Assembly: GCA_963790545.1 (NCBI GenBank)
Contig: CAWBPA010000023.1
Coordinates: 62,001-126,000 of the forward strand
Source: DATBJG01 sp963790545
GTDB taxonomy: Bacteria; Acidobacteriota; Vicinamibacteria; Vicinamibacterales; JAMQPK01
Direction: 5' to 3'
Length of the DNA: 64,000 nucleotides
Each line of letters starts with the position of its first letter. Position 1 is the first letter of the stretch. A program made the translations under genes and the position numbers. This document shows positions 41,517 to 52,318 of the stretch, piece by piece. Below the pieces are notes generated by a model. It searched no databases, was not told where the DNA came from, and saw nothing but the letters and a program-made list of their open reading frames with translations.

Positions 41517-43217
41517 GCGCGCATTGTCCCCATCCCGCAGCACCCGATACAGGATCTTTCCGACGGCGCTCATGGGAAGGCTCTCGCGGAACTCGACGGA
41601 GCACGGCCGCTTGTATTCAGCAAGGTGAGCGGCGCAATGTGACTGGATCTCGGCCTCCGTGACTGAAGTCCCTTCACGCAGGACGAGGCATGCTTTGACG
41701 ACCTCCCCGTGATAGGCGTGCGGGATGCCGATGACCGCTGCCAATTTGACCGCCGGGTGGGAATAGAGGACACCTTCGACGTCGGAGGGGTACACGTTGA
41801 ACCCGTCGACGATGATCATGTCCTTCTTGCGCTGCACGATGGTCGTGAAGCCGTCCTCGTCGATGCGCGCGATGTCGCCGGTATGAAACCAGACGCGCCC
41901 GGTCTCGTCCTCGCGCAGCGCGTTGGCCGTTTCGTCCGGACGATTCCAGTAGCCCTTCATGACCTGGGGTCCGCAGACGCAAAGTTCACCCGCCTCGCCG
42001 GCCGCTAACTCCCGCATTCCGGTCTCGACATCGACGATCTTGATGTCGGTGTCCGGCATCGGCAGGCCGATCGAGCCTGGCTTCCGGCGCGCCAATTGGG
42101 GCGTCGAGTGTGTGACCGGCGACGTTTCGGACAGGCCATACCCTTCCTTCAGCGGCCGACCGATGCGACGCTCGAACTCCTCGAAGACCTCGAGCGGGCA
42201 CGGCGCGCCGCCGGTGTTGAACGTCCGCACCATCTCCAGACCGAACGACTCCACGCGTGGGTGTGCCAACAGCGACACGAAGATGGTCGGCACGGCGGGG
42301 AAGAACGTCGGCCGATGCGCCCGAATCGCCTGTAGAACCTGTTCGACGTCGTATTTTGGAATGATGATCTGCTGGGCCCCGACCCACGTCGCGGACATCA
42401 TCCCAACCGTGAAGGCATAGATGTGGAAGTAGGGGATGACCATCAGGTAGCGCGCTTCGCCACGGATGTAGGAGCGATACAGCCAGGTTTCGTTCTGGAC
42501 CACGTTCGCAAAGATGTTCCCGTGGGTGAGCATCGCGGCCTTCGGCGTGCCGGTTGTGCCGCCGGTGTACTGAAGGATGGCGATGTCGTCGCTCGCAATC
42601 GACGTGGGCGGCCGTCCGGCGTGGTCGGTGGCCTCGATCAAATCCGTCAGACCGAGCGTACCATTGACGCGTGCGGGCGGCCCCTGCTGCGCTGAGTACT
42701 CGGCCAGCGTCGTCACGATCACGTGCTCGAGGGCCGTCTGAGCGCGCACGTCAGCTGCCAGCGGCGCGAGCACGTCGAGCGTGATCAAGATCCGGAGCCC
42801 TGAGTCGGCGATCACCCCTCGCAGCTCGCGTGCGGTGTACGTGGGGTTGATGTTGACGATGATCGCACCGATGCGAAGCACGGCGAACGCGGCGATGACG
42901 TATTGCGGACAGTTCGGCAGCATGATGCCGACGCGATCGCCCTTCGTGATTCCGAGTCCGGCAAGCGCGGCGGCGCACCGGTCCGATCGCCGTTTGATCT
43001 CGCGATACGTCAGGTCGGCCCCGAGAAACACGGTGGCCACGCGATCCGGAATATCAACGGTCGCGGTGTCCAGAATGTCGCTCAGCGGCCGTGCCGGGTA
43101 CGTCATGTGGGCTGGTACCCAGTAGTCGTAATGACGCAGCCACGGTCGCGACGGGTCGACGGATCGCGCCGGGTGCGTCTCTCTCACGGGCCCTTCCTCA
43201 GGAAATCGATCGGCCAC
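41511..43217 (-). CDS. Fatty acid-CoA ligase (AMP-binding)
   Basis: The 568-residue product has the AMP-forming acyl-CoA synthetase signature set: ILQYTGGTTGTPKAAMLTHGN (P-loop), FNTGGAPCPLEVFE, EGYGLSETSPVTH, GRVWFHTGDIARIDEDGFTTIVQRKKDMII (A8 motif), and PMSAVGKILYRVLRD with the catalytic Lys. It activates a medium or long-chain acid as acyl-CoA. The GTG start at 43217 lies 20 nt inside the end of the upstream SDR gene, showing tight coupling. Confidence 0.93.
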   Translation of the reverse strand: MADRFPEEGPVRETHPARSVDPSRPWLRHYDYWVPAHMTYPARPLSDILDTATVDIPDRVATVFLGADLTYREIKRRSDRCAAALAGLGITKGDRVGIMLPNCPQYVIAAFAVLRIGAIIVNINPTYTARELRGVIADSGLRILITLDVLAPLAADVRAQTALEHVIVTTLAEYSAQQGPPARVNGTLGLTDLIEATDHAGRPPTSIASDDIAILQYTGGTTGTPKAAMLTHGNIFANVVQNETWLYRSYIRGEARYLMVIPYFHIYAFTVGMMSATWVGAQQIIIPKYDVEQVLQAIRAHRPTFFPAVPTIFVSLLAHPRVESFGLEMVRTFNTGGAPCPLEVFEEFERRIGRPLKEGYGLSETSPVTHSTPQLARRKPGSIGLPMPDTDIKIVDVETGMRELAAGEAGELCVCGPQVMKGYWNRPDETANALREDETGRVWFHTGDIARIDEDGFTTIVQRKKDMIIVDGFNVYPSDVEGVLYSHPAVKLAAVIGIPHAYHGEVVKACLVLREGTSVTEAEIQSHCAAHLAEYKRPCSVEFRESLPMSAVGKILYRVLRDGDNARS

Positions 43218-43971
43218 CGTCGACGACGATGACCTGACCGGTGATGTAGTTCGACGCGTCCGCGGCGAGAAAGACGGCGACGCCCTTCAATTCGCCGGCG
43301 GCACCGACGCGCGGAATCGGGCTCGAGGCCTTGATGTCCGGTTCGACAACCGGAATGGCGGCGTCTGCCAGCCGCGAGTGAAAGAAGCCCGGCGCGATCG
43401 CATTGACCCGAATGCCGTGGCGGCCCCACGAAGCGGCCAGTTCACGCGTCAGTCCCATCAGGCCGGCTTTGCTGGCGGCGTATGCGGCGTAATGCGGTCC
43501 CTGCACTGACGCCTGGAGGCCGGCGACCGACGCCACATTGATGATGCGCCCGTACTCGCGCTCCAGCATCACGCGTCCGGCCGCCTGCGAACAGAGGAAC
43601 GCGCCGGTGAGGTTGACGTCGATCACCTTCTGCCACTTGTCGAGCGGCATCGCCTCGGGGCGTGCGCCCCAGGACACGCCGGCGTTGTTGACCAGGATAT
43701 CGAGGCGGCCGTACTCCGCGAGCGTCGCGTCGATCATGGCCTGCACCTGGCCGGCATCGGCAACATCGCAGACGGTACCTTGCACGCGGATGCCCCGGCG
43801 ACGCGTTCGGTCAATCGCCGGCGTCAGCCATTCCTCGCGGCGCGCGCAGAGCATCAGCGCGGCGCCGGCTTCGCCGAGGCCCTCGGCCATCTCCAGGCCG
43901 AGTCCGCGCGACCCCCCGGTGACCACGGCGACGCGGCCGGCCAGATCAAACAATTCGCTGAGGGCGCGCAC
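43198..43971 (-). CDS. Short-chain dehydrogenase/reductase
   Basis: 257 residues from GTG 43971. Classical SDR motifs are present: the NAD(P)-binding TGGSRGLG, NNAG in ILVNNAGVSW, and the catalytic YAAYAASKAG (Tyr-x3-Lys) with Ser in NVASVAG. The C-terminal NYITGQVIVVDGG is typical of FabG-like enzymes. A longer start at 44010 would read through the palindrome at 43985-44000, so GTG 43971 is preferred. It leads the SDR-ligase operon and is divergent from the acyl-CoA dehydrogenase at 44024. It could reduce or oxidise a hydroxy/ketoacyl-CoA. Confidence 0.9.
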   Translation of the reverse strand: MRALSELFDLAGRVAVVTGGSRGLGLEMAEGLGEAGAALMLCARREEWLTPAIDRTRRRGIRVQGTVCDVADAGQVQAMIDATLAEYGRLDILVNNAGVSWGARPEAMPLDKWQKVIDVNLTGAFLCSQAAGRVMLEREYGRIINVASVAGLQASVQGPHYAAYAASKAGLMGLTRELAASWGRHGIRVNAIAPGFFHSRLADAAIPVVEPDIKASSPIPRVGAAGELKGVAVFLAADASNYITGQVIVVDGGRSIS

Positions 43972-43984
43972 GGCACGAAGCTTA

Positions 43985-44000
43985 TACTGACCGGTCGGTA
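43985..44000. promoter_or_regulatory. TetR-type operator, TACTGACCGGTCGGTA
   Basis: A 16-bp near-perfect palindrome (one mismatched pair) between the divergent SDR (start 43971) and acyl-CoA dehydrogenase (start 44024). The GACCGGTC core is like sites of acyl-CoA-responsive TetR regulators. The TetR at 34403-35059 is the nearest candidate. Binding would block both promoters. Confidence 0.6.
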
Positions 44001-44023
44001 GGTGTGTCAACAGGGAGAGGCCG

Positions 44024-45781
<1,758 letters not shown>

Positions 45782-45804
45782 TCAACGGTGGATGGAGCGA
45801 CGAC

Positions 45805-47215
45805 ATGCTGCAAGCGGCGCCGGGCGCGACGTATGCGCTGACCGTGCTCTTTGCGATCAATCTGATGAACTTCTTCGACCGCCAGATCATCGGCGGCGTC
45901 GGCGAAGGCATCCGGCGTGAGTGGACGCTCAGCGACACGGCGCTCGGACTGCTGGGCACCGTCTTCACGCTCCTCTACGCTGTGGTCGGGCTTCCACTGG
46001 GCCGGCTGGCGGACAGGGTCGAGCGGCGGAAGCTGCTCGCGGCCGCCGTGTTCATTTGGAGCGCGCTCACGGCGGCTTCGGGAATTGCCCGGAACTTCGG
46101 CCAGCTGATCGTGGCTCGCCTCGGCGTCGGGATCGGCGAGGCCACCTGTTCACCTGCGTCCACGTCGCTCCTCGGCGATTTCTTTCCCGCGGCGTCTCGG
46201 GCACGCGCGATCGCGATCTGGATGCTCGGCTTACCGATAGGGCTCGGTCTCGCCAACGGCGCCGGCGGATGGATCCTGCAGAACTGGGGGTGGCGGAATG
46301 CGTTCTACATTGCGGCCATCCCGGGCATTGTCTGCGCCGTTGCGGCCCTGTCGATTCGCGAGCCGCAGCGGGGCATGGTCGAAGCCCACGCGGTCGGCAC
46401 GAGGCGCCGGCCCGGGTCGCCTTACCGGCTCATGCTCTCCATCCCGACCATATGGTGGGTGATTGCGTCGGGAGCTCTGCACAACTTCAACATGTATGCG
46501 CTCGGCGCCTTCCTGTCGCCGTTCCTGGTGCGGGTCCACAAGATGAACTTTTTCGACGCCGGATGGGTCGCCGCCGCCGTCTTCGGTTTCTCCGGAATCG
46601 TCGGTCTGGTTGCGGGCGGCGCGCTGGCCGATCACCTCTATCGCCGGCGTGTGGACGGTCGTCTCATCGTCGGGACCGGATCGATCGTCATTGCCACGCC
46701 CGCTGATGTTCGTGGCGCTGCGACAGCCGGCTGGAGACGTCCTGGCGTTCGCGCTGTTGATGGGGACGGGTATCGGCATCATGTACGCGTACTATTCGAC
46801 GGTGTACTCGAGCCTTCACGATGTCGTCGAGCCGTCGCTGCGCGGGTCTGCCATGGCCTTGTACTTCTTCGCGATGTACGTGCTCGGTGCATCGCTCGGA
46901 CCGGTGGGCACGGGACTCGTGAGCGATTACTTCACGTTCCAGGCGGCGAGCGCGGCTGGCGCCGTCGAGCCGCTGCCATTCGGGTCGCTCATTTGGGCAG
47001 AACTGCGGGGGCTGGTCGGCGGGCCCAAGGGATTTGATGTGCGCGCGCTGGAGCCGTTCAGAGGCCAGGGGCTGCACACCGCGATGTACATCGTTCCGGC
47101 GCTGGGTGTCGCGCTTGCGCTCGTGTTGTTCGCCGCCTCCCGAACTGTGCGTGGCGACGTGGCGAAACTGCAGGCGTGGATGCAACAACCCGCATCCGCA
47201 CGATCGGAAGCCTGA
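45805..47215 (+). CDS. MFS transporter (spinster-like), single frameshift
   Basis: About 469 residues after repair, with 12 membrane helices. MFS motif A follows helix 2 (PLGRLADRVERRKLLAAAV), and LIVARLGVGIGEATCSPASTSLLGDFF is typical of the spinster-type MFS group. A one-base insertion near 46690-46705 changes frame; the second part resumes with PLMFVALRQPAGDVLAFALLMG to the stop at 47213-47215. It follows the acyl-CoA dehydrogenase by 24 nt, so it likely moves an organic acid or lipid-like substrate of the pathway. Confidence 0.83.
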
Positions 47216-47216
47216 C

Positions 47217-48491
47217 GTGCAGATCGATGTGGATCGTTCACCCCTGCTGAGCGAGAGCCGTGTCCTGCCGATTCATCGGAAGATCCTCGCGTTCTCGTTC
47301 ATTGGCTGGGTCTTCGACTTCTACGATCTGCTCCTCCTGACATTCCTCGTGGCCTCGACGTCAATCGTGGCGGACCTCGGGCTGTCTCGTTACCAGGTTT
47401 CCGTGCTTCTCGGCGCCGCACTCGCCCTGACGGCCGTTGGAGGCCTCGTGGGCGGCGCGCTCGCGGACCGCTTTGGGCGCAAGCCTCTGCTGATTGCCAC
47501 GATTCTGGTGTACAGCTGCGGCACGCTGCTGTCCGGTCTGGCCACGGGGATGGGTTCGCTGCTCGTCGCGAGAGCAATTACAGGTCTCGGCGTCGGCGGT
47601 GAGTGGGCCGTGGCCAACGCGCTCGTCGGTGAAACCGTCCCGCCCCACGTGCGCGGGCGCTACGGCTCGTACCTGCAGAGCGGTGCCGCCGTCGCGCGCT
47701 TCCTCGCCACGGTGGTGGCGTATTCACTGGCGCCGTTGATCGGCTGGCGCTGGAGCTTCATCCTCTCGGCGCTCCCGGCGCTGATCGTCGTGCTAATCCG
47801 GCGTCAGATGCCCGAATCCGACGTGTGGCTGGCGAGTCGGCGCCGCATGCAACAACAGCCATCGGAGGTCGGAGGCCTTCCTCGGGGGCTGACGCAGATG
47901 CTCGGGCCGGCGCTGCGAAGAACAACGGTCCTGGCGTTCACCGTCACCACGCTCACCATGGCGGCCTACTGGTTCAAGACCATCTGGCTGCCGACGTACT
48001 TCAGCGAGATCCGCGGTCTTTCGGCTGGAGAGGCGACGCGCCTCTTCTTTATGGACCAGCTCGGTTCGATCGTCGGCTACGTCTCCTTCGGGTTCGCCAG
48101 CGACCGTTTCGGACGCCGACCGAGCTTCGCGTTGTTCTCCCTGCTGAAGGCTGTCGGCATGGTCGTGATCACCGTTGGCTGGGACGCCGCCGAACCGTAT
48201 CCGGGAATGCTCCTCGCGTTCATGTTCCTCGTCGGGGTTGGTGAGGGGAACTGGGGGTGCATCGGACCGCTCTTGAGTGAGCTGTACCCGACGTCGGTAC
48301 GTGCTGCGGCACTGGGGATCATCTACAACCTGGCGCGCGGCGTGCAGTTTCTCGCGCCGGTGATCATTGCCTGGATCGCGGCGTACTCCTCATTCGGCGC
48401 CGGCATCGCGCTCGCCGCTCCATTCTCGGTGCTTGCCGCTCTCATGGTGTGGACCCTGCCGGAAACGAAGGGCGTTCGCCTGGCGGCTTGA
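47217..48491 (+). CDS. MFS transporter (AAHS/sialate symporter-like)
   Basis: About 424 residues from GTG 47217, one base after the previous stop. It has 12 helices and the acid:H+ symporter style motif A: GGLVGGALADRFGRKPLLIATILVYS, then GLGVGGEWAVANALVGETVPPHVRGRYGS. A second motif-A copy is SFGFASDRFGRRPSFALFSLL. Relatives import aromatic or small organic acids with protons. Placed in tandem with another MFS gene and behind acyl-CoA genes, it is a plausible uptake system for the acid degraded here. Confidence 0.87.
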   Translation: MQIDVDRSPLLSESRVLPIHRKILAFSFIGWVFDFYDLLLLTFLVASTSIVADLGLSRYQVSVLLGAALALTAVGGLVGGALADRFGRKPLLIATILVYSCGTLLSGLATGMGSLLVARAITGLGVGGEWAVANALVGETVPPHVRGRYGSYLQSGAAVARFLATVVAYSLAPLIGWRWSFILSALPALIVVLIRRQMPESDVWLASRRRMQQQPSEVGGLPRGLTQMLGPALRRTTVLAFTVTTLTMAAYWFKTIWLPTYFSEIRGLSAGEATRLFFMDQLGSIVGYVSFGFASDRFGRRPSFALFSLLKAVGMVVITVGWDAAEPYPGMLLAFMFLVGVGEGNWGCIGPLLSELYPTSVRAAALGIIYNLARGVQFLAPVIIAWIAAYSSFGAGIALAAPFSVLAALMVWTLPETKGVRLAA

Positions 48492-48531
48492 GGCAACCGC
48501 AGGAACACTTTTGCGGCATACTTGGGCCGTG

Positions 48532-49015
48532 ATGTCGCGACACCTTCAGCCGATTTTCGTGTGCCTTCTCAATAATGATGTCCCTGCTGGCGGAGACTGC
48601 CTTCGGACAGGGGGCCGCGCTGCAGCAGCGGCTTGCCAAAACGACCGAGTTGAACTGCACCTTTTCGTCGAAAGCCACGGGGACCTGGGCCGACCCAGGA
48701 CCCACCGCCGAGGTGGCCGGTGCTCAGATCAAGGTGGCCTTCAAGAATGTGAACGTTGACGAAGGCACCGCCGATGCCGAAGGCGCCTTCGGGACGTCCT
48801 ACATCGTCGTCCGTTATTCGGGCGACTATCTGCACCTGGTCCAGATGCACTTGTCGGGACCGCTTTATACAACGACGGTCCTGGCCAAGCCGGCAAAGGA
48901 TGGCCGTCTCCTGGCCATCCACACGCGGCACGAGTATACGGACATCCGCCTGCCGGGCTTCACATCGAGACCGGAAATGTATCTGGGCGATTGCGCGCTG
49001 ACCGAGAGGCCGTAA
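48532..49015 (+). CDS. Small exported protein of unknown function, probable frameshift in the signal peptide
   Basis: The intact frame from ATG 48575 gives 146 residues beginning MMSLLAETAFGQG, only a partial signal peptide. An ATG at 48532 in another frame supplies the missing N-terminus (MSRHLQPIFVCLL) if one extra A near 48571-48576 is removed. The mature part is beta-rich (TGTWADPGPTAEVAGAQIKVAF, SYIVVRYSGDYLHLVQMHLSG, EMYLGDCAL) with two Cys. I do not recognise the family. It is isolated between the MFS genes and a long gene-free stretch. Confidence 0.55.
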
Positions 49016-49618
49016 AGGGTCGAGGGTTCAAAGGTTTATGGTGCTGCACGCGATCAACCAGAAAGGCTTGCTATCGGAAGAGAATTTCACTGTAGATAGC
49101 ACGTAGCTCGAGGTCTGCGCCAGGCACAAGAGTGTAAAAAGAAAGGGCAACACAAGGCGACCGCACGACGATAACAAGAATCCGACCGTGAATGTTCACG
49201 AGGAAACGAGTAGGAACGACACGCACGAGTAGACGACCGATACCAACGCCAGACTATATAAGAAGGCCGGAAGCCAGGAGGCCAAATTGGAGTATCTAGG
49301 GCGTCTGGTGACAGAGATAGTTACGTGCTGATCGTCGACACGGCTGTGATCGCCGCGACAGAAAGAGAAGAACGGGACGCGGCGATAGTCCTGCAAGGGT
49401 AGCTGTCGTGAACGAGTCGTCGCATCACCGTCAGCGCGGACAAGTTAATAACAGGCGAGACTGAATCGCGGCGGTCCGGACAATGGGCATCACGTCCCAT
49501 GGGGCGCAGCATGGTAGGATCCGCGGACGCAGAAAACTGCTAAAGTTCAAGGTTCTACGGTTCGTTTGATCCTCGTGAACCGAGAACTCTGGAACCCTTG
49601 AACCTAGAACCTAGAAAT
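49016..49618. other. Gene-free stretch bounded by GTTC/GAAC repeats
   Basis: About 600 nt, visibly AT-richer than its neighbours, with no frame that looks coding on either strand. It opens with GAGGGTTCAAAGG (49020-49033) and closes with an inverted set of GTTCAAGGTTCTACGGTTC and GAACCGAGAACTCTGGAACC / GAACCTAGAACCTAG (49544-49615). The short minus-strand frames inside lack family resemblance. It could be a decayed gene, an insertion or an unrecognised RNA. Confidence 0.5.
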
Positions 49619-50299
49619 TCAGTACTTCGCCAGTAGTTTGAGCAGCGGTGTGGAACCCGTCGGAGGCGGGACGGCGCCTGTTATCACATCGCGAGTACCA
49701 AGGTCCTTCCCGTAGAGCGCCTTGTTGGCATCCCGATCTTCGCGCAAGGTTGAACCGGAGAGCGACACGCCGGCAAACACGCCTCGCGTTTTGGACCAGG
49801 CCAGGATCTCGGCTCTCATCGTGGCATCGGTCGCAGCATTTGCGGTTCGTCCGACCGGTCCGGCTGCGACGGACGCATCACCGCCCAGCTTGAACTGGTT
49901 CGACATCAGGCGATCGGCGCCTTTCTCGATTCATCACGAGGAGCACGACGTCTGTCTCGCTGCCTCCGATTTGAAATCCCACGCTTCCGCCTTCCATCCG
50001 GATTGCCGCGGGCGCCGACCATTGCTGCGCCTTCGCGCTGCGACACGATACAAACCCCTTCCCGTATTCGCCGCCGACGATGAACGCGCCTTTTTTCAAA
50101 CCAGGGACGACGGCGACGCAATGCGCCTTTCGAAGGAGGTCTTCAGGGATTCCCTTGTCCGGAATCGTCAGGATTTCCTGAAGTGTCTCTCTGGCCGCAT
50201 CGAGCCGCTCGGTCTCGTCGCTTGGCGAAGGCCGACGCCCCCTGGCACCAGTCCCAACACCAGACTCAAGACTAAGTCAGTGAAAGTCGATTCCTCATA
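49619..50299 (-). pseudogene. SYLF-domain (YSC84-like) lipid-binding protein, multiply frameshifted
   Basis: Reading pieces from three frames gives a SYLF protein: a hydrophobic start (MRNRLSLT, then LVLSLVLGLVPG), RLDAARETLQEILTIPDKGIPEDLLRKAHCVAVVPGLKKGAF, IVGGEYGKGFVSCR, IRMEGGSVGFQIGGSETDVVLL, and after another shift RAEILAWSKTRGVFAGVSLSGSTLR. SYLF domains bind phosphoinositide-like lipids; bacterial members are exported. At least three indels lie in ~680 bases (near 50270, 50230-50245 and 49920-49930), more than in other genes here, so real decay is possible as well as sequencing error. Confidence 0.75.
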
Positions 50300-50530
50300 G
50301 TCCTATCCTCGATTTCCTGTCCTCGATCGTCCCCAAGCCGTATCTCGGATTGAGACACCATGTCCATGTCCCGAACCATTCGGGCGTGGTTTCCGCGTCC
50401 CGGGGTGTCGTGGTGCAAGGAGAATGCCGAACATTCGCAGGCGCGTTGACCGTTTTGTAAGGTTTTCGCTAGTATTGAAGGTCGCTTGCAGGGCAATGTC
50501 CCATGCAGGCGCTCGCCGCACTGCCTGTGT

Positions 50531-50605
50531 TCCTCAGTAGCTCAATGGCAGAGCATCCGGCTGTTAACCGGAGGGTTGCTGGTTCGAGTCCAGCCTGAGG
50601 AGCCA
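50531..50605 (+). tRNA. tRNA-Asn (anticodon GTT), CCA encoded
   Basis: A 75-nt cloverleaf. Acceptor TCCTCAG pairs with CTGAGGA, followed by discriminator G and encoded CCA. The anticodon stem CCGG/CCGG encloses the loop CTGTTAA with GTT at 50563-50565. The T arm GCTGG-TTCGAGT-CCAGC is canonical. It reads Asn codons AAC/AAU. Confidence 0.96.
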
Positions 50606-50670
50606 TCCTCCGCTCGCGCTTCGCGCGAGCTACGGCTAGGCAGGCTGTGATCCACACCTGCCTGGCGAAG
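50606..50670. terminator. Hairpins downstream of tRNA-Asn
   Basis: CTCGCGC-TTC-GCGCGAG, followed by CTAC, then AGGCAGG and CCTGCCT around a 12-nt loop. The first hairpin is probably the tRNA terminator; its CTAC tail resembles the REP-like family. Confidence 0.5.
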
Positions 50671-50844
50671 GCGAGCACTCCATTGCGGATGGTCCGCCTA
50701 CGGTTCCTTCGGAGCTTCGGCGAGACACATGCGCTTCTTTCTGACTGCGATCTCGATTGGATATTGCGAGAGCTGCGTACTTCCAGGCCATCCCAACTGA
50801 ATAGCGCCGGTTTTACACTCCCGAACCGTGCGTCGTCGCGCACC

Positions 50845-51108
50845 ATGCACGGAATCGAAAAGCGAATCGTCTACATCCTGCGGAGCGGCGCCGACCCGGC
50901 GCGACACTACGTTGGGATCACAAACGACGTCGCCGGCCGCCTGCACTGGCACAACAACGCTCCCTCGGGCTACACCCTCTCGCACCGGCCCTGGTCCATC
51001 GTGGTGTCGATGGAATTCTGCACTGAAGGAGACGCCGTTCGCTTCGAGACATACTTGAAATCCGGTTCGGACCGAGCGTTCACAAAACGGCACTTCGGGG
51101 CTGTTTAG
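50845..51108 (+). CDS. Small GIY-YIG domain protein (UPF0213-like)
   Basis: The 87-residue product is essentially one GIY-YIG nuclease domain: VYILRSG and HYVGITNDVAGRLHWHN, with the catalytic Arg and His region, then VRFETYLKSGSDRAFTKRHF including the metal-binding Glu. Small single-domain members of this type are common next to tRNA genes; their substrate is unknown. ATG 50845 is chosen because family similarity starts there. It is preceded by the tRNA and followed at once by an IS481-like remnant. Confidence 0.87.
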   Translation: MHGIEKRIVYILRSGADPARHYVGITNDVAGRLHWHNNAPSGYTLSHRPWSIVVSMEFCTEGDAVRFETYLKSGSDRAFTKRHFGAV

Positions 51109-51114
51109 AGTACC

Positions 51115-51300
51115 TCGACGCGCGCGTGAATAGGGACGTCGCCATCTTCTCGCCCTCGAGCAGGCGGGCGACAAACCGGAGCCGCTCGTCCATGACGTGA
51201 CACTCCTTCCAAGGCATGCCCCTCCAGCAGAACCGGCAAAGTGTCACCCATGTCTCCGGAATACGGAGTTACCTATCTCTCAGGAAGGACAATCTGGGAC
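51115..51300 (-). mobile_element. Remnant of an IS481-like element (transposase N-terminus and left end)
   Basis: On the minus strand, codons from 51217 encode MPWKECHVMDERLRFVARLL-EGEKMA, the typical start of an IS481-type transposase, after which similarity stops at about 51139. Upstream (51238-51300) lie TGACACTTTGCC-type terminal sequence and the ATGTCTCCGGAATACGG stretch that often flanks such elements. Only ~25 codons remain, so the element is dead. It abuts the GIY-YIG gene. Confidence 0.6.
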
Positions 51301-51468
51301 ATTACGGGACAGTCGCAATCGTCTTGGTGGTGTGATTCACGAGTACGTTCTGGCAGTGTGACGATATTTTCGCACCCTACAGCTCCTCAACTGCTACCGT
51401 CGCGCGGCGTGATGCTCAGGTCGTATCGAAGGCAGTTCAGAAGTGGACACTACGACATTGGAGTCACG
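51301..51468. other. Non-coding gap after the IS remnant
   Basis: About 170 nt between the IS remnant and the FkbM gene stop. No gene, hairpin or repeat is recognised; it is AT-richer than neighbours and may be further element debris. Confidence 0.4.
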
Positions 51469-52296
51469 CTAATGGAGTTCGTCGTGGAATGGAAAGGGGC
51501 GAACACTGGCGCCCACGGGCATGAACCAGAGGTTCATTTCGTCGACCCGCAGATATTTTCCAACCGTCACGTAGCGGCGCTCGGCGAAATAATCCACGAT
51601 CTGCTGGCGTACCTCAGGATGAGCCTCGACGCACACAAGCGCTGGCTTGAAGCGCGCCAGATCGAGCCCGGCAAGCGCCTTTGGCTCGGCCAGTTCGATG
51701 TCCATCGACAGGAAGTCGAACCGTTCGATCCCAGCGCTTTCGAGCAGGTCGTCGAGTGAGACGGTCGGCACTTCAATAAATCCCTGCACCGGTCCGTAGC
51801 CGGCCGTAAATTCCTGGCGCGACGATGACACGCCCTTCTTCGAACCGAAGAAGAGCCTGGCTGTGTTGGCGGACCGGTCAGATACAAAGAAGTTGAAGAA
51901 TCTCGTCGATGGACGATGTCGCTCGAATCCTTCTCGGTATTGGTCAAGGGCGTCCACGGCGACACCTGACCACCCGAGAGCGGTTTCCAGATACCAAGTG
52001 TTGTTGCTTTCCCTGTGGTCGCCCGATCCGACGTCCACAAATACGCCACCCCGCCGATCGTCGAAGTAATCGCGGATGATCCATTCTTCGGGACCGAATG
52101 ACTGTCGCTCCGGTCCATAGCGCTGCTCGAGCCAGTTCGCCTCGGAACGATCGCGTACAACTCCGAGGCTTCTTGCTCTCAGCTCGTAGATCGGATGTCC
52201 GGGAATCCGGCTGGCGCGTGTCACCCAGACGGTTATGACACCACCCAGAACGGCGCCGGTGCCGACGAGGAGAGCCACGCGGGCAAGCTGCTTCAT
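51469..52296 (-). CDS. FkbM family methyltransferase, membrane-anchored
   Basis: 275 residues from the start at 52296. An N-terminal membrane helix (VALLVGTGAVLGGVITVWV) is followed by an FkbM-type SAM methyltransferase domain: GGVFVDVGSGDHRESNNTWYLE (motif I), GVAVDALDQYREGF, IEVPTVSLDDLLESAGIERFDFLSMDIE and ALVCVEAHPEVRQQIVDYF. FkbM enzymes O-methylate sugars or polyketides. The anchor and isolation from biosynthetic genes leave the substrate open. It lies downstream of the truncated copy of the exported protein gene. Confidence 0.85.
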   Translation of the reverse strand: MKQLARVALLVGTGAVLGGVITVWVTRASRIPGHPIYELRARSLGVVRDRSEANWLEQRYGPERQSFGPEEWIIRDYFDDRRGGVFVDVGSGDHRESNNTWYLETALGWSGVAVDALDQYREGFERHRPSTRFFNFFVSDRSANTARLFFGSKKGVSSSRQEFTAGYGPVQGFIEVPTVSLDDLLESAGIERFDFLSMDIELAEPKALAGLDLARFKPALVCVEAHPEVRQQIVDYFAERRYVTVGKYLRVDEMNLWFMPVGASVRPFPFHDELH

Positions 52297-52318
52297 CGGT
52301 GCATTTATCGGCGCACGA

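Noticed and set aside
40262..41533. 423-codon minus-strand frame opposite the acyl-CoA dehydrogenase
   Set aside because: Antisense shadow; the plus strand has all family motifs.
49196..49512. Short minus-strand frames in the gene-free stretch
   Set aside because: They are 60-66 codons long, overlap each other, and show no ribosome site or family resemblance.
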